Position numbers and translations under genes: made by a program. A stretch of 55,724 bases of DNA from Nemertoderma westbladi (taxonomy: Eukaryota; Xenacoelomorpha; Nemertodermatida; Nemertodermatidae): the NCBI GenBank assembly GCA_032718475.1, contig JAUCBJ010008193.1, positions 1 through 55,724 of the forward strand, given 5' to 3'. Below the pieces are notes generated by a model that saw nothing but the letters and a program-made list of their open reading frames with translations, was not told the DNA's origin and did not search any database. Positions 21,253 through 29,863 of the stretch are shown piece after piece (positions within the stretch are counted from its first letter, which is position 1; each line of letters begins with the position of its first letter).

Positions 21253-23764
21253 TGGGGAAGGCAATCGATCAGTAACAACACTAATGCTGGTTGATAGTGG
21301 AGCTGCCTTCACATTAGTCGAGGAATGGGTGGCCGAAGAGATAGGATTGAGAACGAGGCCAAGCAGAATGGCGGTAACAACCATCTCTAGCAAAGATGAG
21401 ATCCTGGAGATGAGAACAGGACGGTGCGCAATTGCAGCAGTGGCACCGGGATGCGACTATGGGGCAACAATCGACCCCATCCAAGTGATAGAGTCAATTA
21501 ATATCAATGCCAGGCGGCCAACCAACATTGAGGTCGAGCAATATAAATTCCTGGACGACATTGACTTCTCAATCCCAGACGTGGACGTTAGGAAGGTATC
21601 CATCATAGTGGGAATGGACTGCCCAACGGCCCACGAAAGAATGCAAACGGTCTTCGGCGAAGACAAGCAGTGTGACCCGGTGGCGATATTAACACCATTC
21701 GGGTGGACGCTGAGTGGCCCAATCAAGAGTAAGATACCATTTAGGATGTCGGAGACATCAGGATGCATGTTCGCGGGAACAATGCAGGAAATGGGTGATG
21801 AGGGAGCAGAGGAGCAGCTTAAAAGACTGCTCAGGCAAGATTTCGAGGGACTAAAAGAGACCGGGGTCGGGACCTCGGTAGAAGACAAGCAGGCTTTACA
21901 AAGCGTGGAGGAATCGATGACATGCAATGAGGGGCGGTATACTATAGGAATGGTATGGAAACTACCGAAGATACCGCTGCCCGATAATAGAGGGATGGTA
22001 CTCACGAGACTCCGCAAGCTGAAACAAACACTAAAACAGAGCCCCGAGAAGAATGAGTACATCCACAGAACGATTAAGAAGTACGTCGAGAGAGGATGGG
22101 CCGTGGAGTTACCGGTCGACGAGCCGAACACGGACAGAACATATTACCTGCCACTCCACGTGGCTTTAGACCCAAAGAAAGGTAAACTGCGGATGGTAGT
22201 TGACGCATCGGCAAAGACCAACGGAAAATGCTTAAACGACTATCTGCTAGAAGGCCCAAACATATACAACTCGGGCATAGAGGTCCTACTTAGATTTAGA
22301 AATGGGAAACACGCCTTCACGTGTGACATAGAAGGCATGTTCAACCAAGTCCGTGTAACGGAGGAAGATAGCGACAGTCAACGCTTCTTATGGTATAACG
22401 GCGAGGAAGAACCGTCGATAATACCGGCATATAAGATGGTAGTACAAAACATGGGGGCCAAGTCGTCTTCATTTACGACGACTATGGCAGTCAGAGACAC
22501 AGTGAAGGGGAAGGAAGATAGATACAGCACTAGGGCCGTCGATATGATTCAACGCGGCTTCTACGTAGACGACGGGATGGAGTCTGGAAATTCGGTTAAG
22601 GAGATACTGGACACAGGGCGCGAGGTTCGCGACATCCTAAAGGGATCCGGCTTTAACCTGACCAAATTCCAATCCAGTTCGAAAGAATTTATCAAGGCGA
22701 TAGAGGACAAGAGACCAGAATCGACCATGGATAATCCCACAACAGCCAAAGGGCAGGACATGGCGATTAAAAGAACAGAATCTCAACAGAAGGCATTGGG
22801 AATCGTGTGGAACAGAGAGACAGACGAACTGAAGTATCAGCTGAGCCAGGAGGGCGCAGACATCCACACGAAGAGGGGCTATGTATCGTATATAGCAAGG
22901 ATATACGATCCCCTAGGCCTAGCATCCCCATTATTAGTTACGGGGAAACAGATACTCAAGAGAGTATACAAATTGAAGGATGAGTGGGACGTAGAGGTAC
23001 CAGAGGAAATCAAGAAACAATGGAGTAAGTGGACAGGAGACTTGGAGAAGATGGGAACATACAACATGCCACGAGTGTATTTCCCGGATGGGAACATGAC
23101 GAACCTGGACCTACACATGTTCTCCGATGCGTCGTTGGAGGCGTACGGAGCGGCACTCTACTTAGTACAACGAGAGGGGGCTCATAAGCCCAGACTAGCC
23201 TTTAGCAAAGCAAAGTCAACGCCGCCAGATTCAGCATCAGTTCCCAAATTAGAATTGACAGCTGCGAGACTAGGAGTTAGAGCCACAGCCTACCTAGTGG
23301 ATACTATTCCCAACATAGTGGAGACACACTACTGGACGGACTCCATGGTAGTACTTGGTTGGCTACATAACGAAAGGACGAGATACCCAATATTCGTCGC
23401 AAATAGAGTGGACGAAATAAGGGCGAGCACAGAACTGGAAAGGTGGCACTACTGCCCAACGGACGAGAACCCAGCGGACTTGTTGTCGAGGGGCGTGGTA
23501 CGCCACACTTTCTTGAAGAAGGAAGTATTGTGGCAACATGGGCCACAATTTCTGAGCGATAAGGAGGCCTGGCCGCCGATGAGAAAGGTGGACCCGGGCT
23601 CAGAAGTAGTGTCAGAGGGAGAAGAGGGAGATTCAGAGGGAGAAGAGATATACTCCCAGATGGTGAGGGAGATTAGGGATGTGCAACCAAAACAAGAACT
23701 ATCGATAACCCGACGGATAAACTCCTCAGCTACAGTTCTAGCTGGTATAAGACCAAAAAACTAG
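21253..23764 (+). CDS. BEL/Pao Pol: protease, reverse transcriptase, RNase H
   Basis: The frame is open from 21140 (no ATG), overlapping the gag end in the -1 register, and stops at TAG 23762. The protease has LMLVDSGAAFTLVEEW with the catalytic DSGA, followed by the DUF1758-type tail VSIIVGMDCPTAHERMQT. The RT has LRMVVDASAKTNGKCLNDYL, AFTCDIEGMFNQVRV and the catalytic GFYVDDGMESG (YVDD near 22562). RNase H has LHMFSDASLEAYGAALYL, PKLELTAARLGVRA and ETHYWTDSMVVLGWL, followed by CPTDENPADLLSRG. Key catalytic residues are present. A one-base frame change near 23690-23710 takes the true frame into the integrase segment. Expected to act in cytoplasmic particles as part of a Gag-Pol polyprotein. 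Confidence 0.9.
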
Positions 23765-24780
23765 TGGCGTACTGGAGAGCCTTCGGGAATCTCCTCGCGG
23801 GAGTTGGCAAGGACAAGAAGATCAGGACAACCATAGATCTGGAAGGAGCGGCCAAGGCAATCATCCGCTATGAACAACGGAAGAACTATAGTGACGAGGT
23901 AGAACGCGTCGGTAACCAACAACACCTCCGACGGGACAGCGAGCTGATCACGCTGTCGCCACAACTTAATGACGACGGGATTCTAGTAATGAACTCTAGG
24001 GTGGGATACAACAACAGCATAATCGTACCACCGAAACCCATCATTATTCCAACAGGATCGCCAATAGTTCACCAGATTATTTGGGACTCCCACAAGTCGA
24101 TATTGCACGGGGGCACCAACCGAACCCTCACGGAGATAAGGAGGACCTTTTGGGTCAAACAGTTGAGGAAGAAGGTAAAAGCGGTGGTGGGGCAGTGCCA
24201 GACCTGCCGGCGAGCGAAGAAGGAGCGAGCCATACAAGAGATGGCGCCACTACCAGCGAGTAGAGTAAGACAGCACGACCCGCCATTTACGCATTGCGGT
24301 GTGGACATGTTCGGGCCGATAAAGATAAAGGTGATGCGGCACACGGAGAAACGCTACGGTATCATCTTCGTATGCAACAACACGCGGGCGATAGGGATAG
24401 AACTCGCCCAAGATGCAACCGCATCAGCATTCATTAATGCCTTAGAAAGATTTAGGGACCGCAAAGGTGGGACGATCGCAGTGATATACAGCGACAACGG
24501 CACCAACTTTGTGGGCGCAGAGAATGAGATGGCAGAGGCCTTGGACATCTTGGAGGGAGAAGAAGTCAGGGCAGCCATGAGGCGACGACAAGTAAAGTGG
24601 GAGAGAAGGACGCCGTATGCACCACATACACTAGGATGCGTCGAGAGACTGGTGGGCAGTTCAAAGCGTCTAATGACGAAGCTAATGAACACCCACATGG
24701 TCACCGAGGATGTCTTACGGACAGTGCTTGCGAAGTGCGAGGGGATCATTAATAGCAGACCGCTATACCTCGGAGAATGA
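23700..24780 (+). CDS. BEL/Pao integrase (HHCC and DDE core)
   Basis: Continues Pol in the +1 relative register; the reading YSSSWYKTKKLVAYWRAFG spans the upstream stop. The HHCC zinc finger includes HGGTNRTLTEIRRTFWV and VGQCQTCRR. The catalytic core shows THCGVDMFGPIKIKV (first Asp), IYSDNGTNFVGAENEM (second Asp) and TLGCVERLVGSSKRL (Glu), the D,D-35-E arrangement. It ends at SRPLYLGE and a TGA at 24778; the C-terminal domain continues in another frame, so a second small indel lies near 24760. Family role: inserts element cDNA with a 5-bp stagger, which fits the CCAAG duplication. Confidence 0.88.
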
Positions 24781-25201
24781 TGACCCTGAGTCATTAGACG
24801 TGCTGACGCCTAGCCATTTCCTGATGCAAAGGCCAGCGACCATCGATATGCGGGGTGTAGACCCAGATGACATACACTCCCGCCAAAGTTGGAAAGTCGC
24901 TAAAGCAATAAGAGCAGAGTATTGGAGGAGGTGGGTAGAGGAATACCTACCCACACTCCATAAAAGGAGTAAGTGGAGGAAGCCAAATAGGGAGTTAAGA
25001 GAGGGAGATCTCGTAATCGTTACGGATGATACTATCATCAACAACCAGTGGCGGTTGGCGAGAGTTGTAGGCACTTACTCCGACGAGGACGGAAGAGTCC
25101 GATCGGTAGAAGTGCGGATAGGTGGTAAGATAGGTGCGAAGGACAGAAAAACCTACAGGAGAGCTGTGGGAAAATGCTGTCTGCTAGAAGGGGCACCTTA
25201 G
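24766..25201 (+). CDS. Integrase C-terminal domain (DUF5641-like)
   Basis: Reads TSENDDPESLDVLTPSHFLM, then SWKVAKAIRAEYWRRWVEEY, ELREGDLVIVTDDTI and NQWRLARVVGTYSDEDGRV, the usual C-terminal DUF5641-type domain of BEL/Pao integrases. The LTPSHFL and W..A...W..W.EEYL patterns are characteristic. It is out of frame with the catalytic core by one base in this copy. Stop TAG at 25199. Confidence 0.85.
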
Positions 25202-25329
25202 TGGAGTTTGTCATGAGTTTAGTCGTCCAAGCTTTGGACTGAGGGGGGTGGGATTGAGGGCGAGACGCCCTTCCCACACATAAAAATAGAAAATAAAAAT
25301 AGAAAATAAAAATAAAATAATAGTACATA
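25202..25329 (+). other. Short A-rich spacer after pol
   Basis: Between the pol stop and the minisatellite: a G-rich patch (GAGGGGGGTGGGATTGAGGG) and then an A-rich run of AAAATAGAAAATAAAAATAG type. No gene seen. Confidence 0.5.
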
Positions 25330-26210
25330 GTAGGTACGCAGTTAGTAGGCAGAAGTTAGTCAGTAAGAACAGGTACGTAGTACCTAGAGTTAGTTAGTTA
25401 AGAGGTAGGTAGTAGTACCTAGCATTAGTTAGAGAAGAGTAAGAGGGTACGTAGTACCGCTAGTTAGTTAGAGAGTTAGAGGGTACGTAGTACCGTTAGT
25501 TAGAGAAGGGTTAGAGGGTACGTAGTACCGTTAGTTAGAGAAGAGTTAGAGGGTACGTAGTACCGTGCCTCCGTGGGTTTCGGTCGGCCGCTAGAAGACC
25601 GGCGCGGGCAGCGGTGGCGGACGCGTCCATTGTGTGGGCGAACGCGGACTCGGACCCCGGGACGGCTTAGATGTTAGAGGTCTGGCGGGTTTGTTGGGTA
25701 CTGGCAGTGGCAGAGTGGCAGACTGGTGATGGGTACTGAACCAATTTGTATTGTTTGTATTGTTGCTAGGTAACAGTTTGAATCAGCTGGTGGTGGGTTA
25801 TATTTGTACTTGTTTTGGTGCGTTTTTATATTCGAATTATTGTTTGTTAATATTATAATATATGGAGGCTTTTGAGTAAAAAAAAAAAAAAAAACGTAGT
25901 ACCGTTAGTTAGAGAAGAGTTAGAGGGTACGTAGTACCGTTAGTTAGAGAAGAGTTAGAGGGTACGTAGTACTGTTAGTTAGAGAAGAGTTAGAGGGTAC
26001 GCAGTACCGTTAGTTAGAGAAGAGTTAGAGGGTACGTAGTACCATTAGTTAGAGAAGTGTTAGAGGGTACGTAGTACCGTTAGTTAGAGAGTTAGAGGGT
26101 ACGTAGTACCGCTAGTTAGAGAGTTAGAGGGTACGTAGTACCGTTAGTTAGAGAAGAGTTAGAGTTAGAGGGTACGTAGTACCGTTAGTTAGAGAGAGAG
26201 TAAGAGGTAA
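25330..26210 (+). repeat. 35-bp minisatellite downstream of pol
   Basis: Units built on GGGTACGTAGTACC (inverted arms GGTAC/GTACC) and GTTAGTTAGAGAAGAG, about 35 bp, sometimes shortened to 25 bp or extended by TTAGAG. Degenerate at the left end. Interrupted at 25567 by a poly(A)-tailed insertion. It lies between integrase and the accessory ORF. Confidence 0.92.
25567..25893 (+). mobile_element. SINE-like or truncated LINE insertion, poly(A)-tailed
   Basis: A 327-bp sequence unrelated to the surrounding minisatellite. It has a GC-rich first half (GGTCGGCCGCTAGAAGACCG), an AT-rich second half and a 17-A tail (25878-25894). It is flanked by a 12-bp target duplication ACGTAGTACCGT (25555-25566 and 25894-25905), showing retroposition into a minisatellite unit. 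No coding region and no recognised tRNA promoter boxes. It could be a SINE, the 3' end of a LINE, or a retroposed transcript. Confidence 0.8.
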
Positions 26211-26547
26211 AAGGGTATATAAGATATAGATAAATAGTTAGCAGTTAGTAGCGAGAGGGGGGCATATGAGTACAGCTGGGTAAATCGTGTGGCCACACGA
26301 CGCATACTGCTGTTCCGCACAGGCCCACAGAGTAGGCCAGAATGTGGATTAGAGAATAGAACAATCCATAGGCAATAGTAAGTAGTAGGACAGTAGAATT
26401 AAAATCAAATAAAATTAGAATAAGAATAGGGCTAAAAGGGGAACAAATTATGGTAACAGTAGTAAGAATAGGCAATAACTCAGAAATTCAGAAAGAGATA
26501 GGCCATCGAACTGAACTTAAACGACCTAAACCCATCACTCATCACGT
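26211..26547 (+). other. Non-coding stretch before the accessory ORF
   Basis: A/G-rich sequence continuing from the minisatellite with decayed TAGTTAGCAGTTAGTAG remnants, then unique sequence. No gene, RNA or hairpin recognised. Confidence 0.4.
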
Positions 26548-27515
26548 TTGCGCCTTGGCAAGGCACCACCTACGGGTGAGCGATCGGGCAGAGTTCGAGA
26601 TGGCAGGCAAACTAGACGGGAGAGGATAGAAGCAGAGGAGAGGGAAGAGGAGGCCAGGACGCAGAGTTACGGCTTCGAGGAACAGGCAGGCTTAGACGAA
26701 CTTCATTGGACTTCGTCAGGGAGTTCGGGGGAGTCTCTAGGGCGAGAACTGGGATGGACGGTGGGATCACCGAAACAGTCGACGTCGAGATTGCAAGCGA
26801 TGCCCATACCAGCGGGCGCCGAGGGCGAACAACCGCAAAGGAAGTTAAAGGAGCTAGAGGGATGGAGAGCTACGGGCGAGAGCCAAGGCGGGAAGGGACA
26901 TAGTGGATCCATCGGGATACCGGGGTTGGAGCCACTGCCAGAGGAGGAAGACGACGACGAGTTCGGAGGGGTGCCGCCCATCGAGAGGATTGGCCACTCG
27001 GACACGGACTGGGTTGGCGGGAGGGTGGTGACGGCCAGTGGGGCGAGGGCCTTCTGGGATAGACCCGGCAAGCGGACCTGGGTGCACGAGGAGCCGGCGA
27101 TGGATTTCGCGGGGAGCACTATCAGGTTGGGCGAGCAACCGGGGACGGCACCACGGATAGTATTCGGGGAGACGATGCCCGAGAGGGGCGGAGAGATCGA
27201 CGTAGACAGGGACACCAACGTGGAGAAGTTCGCCTACCAGCGACTCCACGGACCGCGGAGATCGCTTGGGACGCAATGAAGATGATCCTATGGGACGCCA
27301 CCAGAGGGAGACAACAGGGCCACTCTGAGGGGCCACCGGCGAAGCGATATCGGGCACTAATAACACCAGCGCCCAAGGAGCCAACAACCGGAATCAGCAG
27401 GGAGGTGGCGGCGAAGGTCCGAAAGCAGAAAGCGGATCCCAGAGGAGCGGTGGTAACCAAGAAACGACCCAGGGAAGAGGACGCCAGGGGGAACTATCCC
27501 CAGAGGAACAGATAG
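26548..27515 (+). CDS. BEL accessory ORF, C-terminal half, function unknown
   Basis: Two overlapping frames: 26548-27279 (243 codons, no ATG until 26800) and 27276-27515 (79 codons, ATG). The first is acidic, then shows PPIERIGHSDTDWVGGRVVT, ASGARAFWDRPGKRTW, STIRLGEQPGTAPRIVFGET and NVEKFAYQRLHGPR. The second begins MKMILWDATRGRQQGH and contains GPPAKRYR, then a basic tail. All of these motifs recur in the decayed minus-strand element at 47080-48203, in the same order and also downstream of integrase, so the protein has been under selection. Compared with that copy, this one lacks about 480 bp encoding Cys/His clusters between the two frames, and the whole N-terminal half. Occupies the position of env in retroviruses but has no membrane segment or signal peptide. 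Function not known. Confidence 0.65.
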
Positions 27516-28188
27516 GTTCCCAGGGCCGAGGGAGAGAAACTGGGACTTGGATGTGGTACGCCTGGAAGGCGCCGCGTGGGACGTACAAACTATCAAGTAC
27601 AAATTTAATTAATGCAAATAATCATATAAGTGCAATTTGTATGTATGTACGTAGTAATTAGTAATCTACAAATACATACGTTCGGAGTAAGTACTATAGT
27701 CATACAACCTTTCTCAATTAGCTACTGGGACTGGGGGGTAAACTGACTATGGCACTATGGACGAGACACCAGACAATTTCACACTTCTTGAGTGCGACGG
27801 CACAAGAGGGGGGGGAGATTCGTCAGAAGGGATGAGGCAATCGAAGTGGGGTTGAGGAACGGAGCAATAGTGCGAAGTACGGAGAGAGTGCGGACGCAAT
27901 TCTAGTGTGTGGGGGGGGGAGAATAAGAGGCTGAGTGAGGGACGAGGAGGTCCGAGGGTATGAGAGAGTTAGGGTGAGAGTGGAGAAGAGATAGGGCGAA
28001 AGTGTTGGGGAAACAAAAGTCGCGTGAGAGGTGAGCGCGATCGGCCCGACATGAGACGCCAGGCATACAGGGTAGCGTTATCATACCCATAGGGAGCGGC
28101 CTGGAAAGCCGGCTCCGAGAGAAAAGAATTCCACCCCACACCCGATACTAGATCGGGATCCAGCGGGATTGTAGCGCACTTAAGGTGG
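27516..28188 (+). other. 3' untranslated region of the BEL element
   Basis: About 670 bp between the accessory ORF and the hairpin before the LTR. Purine-rich in places, with G-runs near 27810 and 27910. No ORF with an identifiable product. Confidence 0.5.
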
Positions 28189-28225
28189 ATGCTATCTTCT
28201 CACCGGGAAGATAGCATGGGGGGAG
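28189..28225 (+). promoter_or_regulatory. Perfect hairpin next to the polypurine tract
   Basis: ATGCTATCTTC (28189-28199) and GAAGATAGCAT (28207-28217) form a perfect 11-bp stem with a 7-nt loop. The next bases GGGGGGAG (28218-28225) are the purine-rich tract directly abutting the 3' LTR, where plus-strand DNA synthesis is normally primed. The hairpin may shape RNA around that site; this is inference. Confidence 0.7.
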
Positions 28226-28775
28226 TGTTAGCTTATTCAATCCCGCTAACACCCCATAAAGTTAAGCCGATAAGCAATATTGGGAGCCACGAGATTGGGT
28301 AATCAACCAACTCGTGCCACCCCAACAAAATGGGAAGGAAACACACAATGAGGGTCAGGGGCCAAACACCTAACCCAGAGAGAACAGGTGGAGTGAACGG
28401 AAACACTCCAAAGGGCGCCAACATGGGTATCAACCAATCAGAGGGGGGAAAGGCATCGATTAGGTAGAGTAACAAGGCCAACCGTGCAATATAGCCACTT
28501 GGCAGTAATCATATCAGTTCAGTTATTTCAGTGTAATATTGGTGCTAGTTTAGGTTAGTTAGTTTAGCTAGGGAAGGACCGGGACTTTAATTACCGTATC
28601 CCGCCTTCTGTATACGACAACATTATCCGTACACCTATATCTATATACCCTATATCTATATCAGTTATTATATACAACGAACGACACGGATTCCCTTTTT
28701 ACCTTTCATACACACGGCGGGGACGAGTGAATTAAACAACCGGATAAATCGGGATCCTTCCTGGATCCCGTCACA
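28226..28775 (+). repeat. BEL/Pao 3' LTR
   Basis: 550 bp, TGTTAGC...GTCACA, uninterrupted. It differs from the 5' LTR at three positions by eye. It preserves the empty site (GGGCGCCAACATGGG) of the inner non-LTR insertion. CCAAG follows as the target duplication. It contains long antisense open frames without meaning. Confidence 0.96.
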
Positions 28776-29863
28776 CCAAGCCTTTGCTTTCCTAACTTCT
28801 ATGTCCTTTTTGATACTCTCTATCCATGATCCAAGGTACTCGAAGTCATTGACCTTCCTTAGTTGATTATTATCAATGGTTGTCAAGTTTCCATCAACAT
28901 TAAAGGTCATGAATTCGGTCTTTGTAGCATTTATATGCAATCCAACCTCCTTAGCAGCCCTCTCCACTTTATTTAGAAGAGGCTGTGCATCTGCTATGGT
29001 ATTAGAGAGCAGGGCAATGTCATCAGTCGGTGTGTGTGACTGTAGTTTCCGGATATCTACTACTTTTGCGTTCTTGAAGTGTGAATCCCAGATCTTCACC
29101 CTTTGTGGCCGTCCTCATTGCGTAATCCAGCACAATTACAAATAGTAATGGTGCTAATGTGTCACCTTGCAGTACGCCAGCCAGGATTGAGAAAAATTCA
29201 CCATCTGATTCACCATCTGGTGAGAGTACATGCGCTTCTGTGTCACAATATAACAATCCAATGCCTGAAACAATTACTTCTGGTATTCCATAAGCTCTTA
29301 GGATTTCAAGCATTTTACCTCTATGGATGGAGTCGAATGCCTTCTTGAAGTCCACAAAAGTCATTACTGCGGGGAGATTCTTCGACTTAATTCCTTCAAT
29401 CAGTCTCCGTAGTGCAAGTATCTGAGCTATTGTTGATCTATTTGGTCGAAATCCGTTTTGGCTCTTACGCAGTAGTTTCTCTATGTGAGGCCTAATCCTA
29501 TATAGAATCATTTTATTGTATATTTTGGCAGCTACCACAAGCAGACAGATCCCACGATAGTTTGTTGGTATGCCGAGGTCTCCTTTCTTGGGGAGAGGCC
29601 TTTAGTCCAAATTGGTGGTGGCTTTTCCCCTTTTAACATCCGGTTGCAAACATTCAAAAATGGTCTGTTTAGCACTCCGGTTTTCCATACCTCCGCTGGG
29701 ATTTCATCTAATCCACTCGCTTTATTATTGGACATGCTTTTAATGCTTCTTTGGAGTTCGGCAGGTGTGAAGTCCCCTGTTTCTATAGGTAGTGTCTTGT
29801 CATATATTTTCATTGTAGGGCTGACCTCGATGTTTGGTGGCTGCCCAAGCAAGTTGCTGAAGT
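28776..29863 (-). pseudogene. Non-LTR reverse transcriptase, N-terminal part (interrupted)
   Basis: Minus-strand RT. From the right: NNKASGLDEIPAEVWK, then KSQNGFRPNRSTIAQILAL, VMTFVDFKKAFDSIHRGKM (catalytic Asp in FVDFKKAF), FFSILAGVLQGDTLAPLLFV, then DDIALLSNTIADAQPLLNKV (second catalytic pair; the usual F/YADD reads TDD here), and finally NDFEYLGSWIE and VRKAKAW. The frame changes near 29030 and 29530, with a stop at the latter. It continues at 11635 after the BEL insertion. The 5' part, including any endonuclease, is absent: the sequence meets the 46/47-bp array at about 29864. Clade not resolved. Confidence 0.88.

Larger units (their letters stand above)
11636..28775 (+). mobile_element. 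Full-length BEL/Pao LTR retrotransposon, nested
   Basis: Bounded by 550-bp LTRs (5' LTR split into 11636-11832 and 16271-16623; 3' LTR 28226-28775) that begin TGTTAGC and end GTCACA. A 5-bp target duplication CCAAG lies at 11631-11635 and 28776-28780. By eye the LTRs differ at three positions (C/A near 11780, A/T at 16272, T/C at 16618), about 0.5 percent, so insertion was recent. Gene order is gag, protease, RT, RNase H, integrase, accessory ORF, which is BEL/Pao apart from the accessory ORF. Without the inner insertion the element is about 12.7 kb, long for the family, mainly because of a large gag region and 3' repeats. Several frameshifts break gag and pol. No TGG-type primer binding site was recognised after the 5' LTR. 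Confidence 0.93.
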
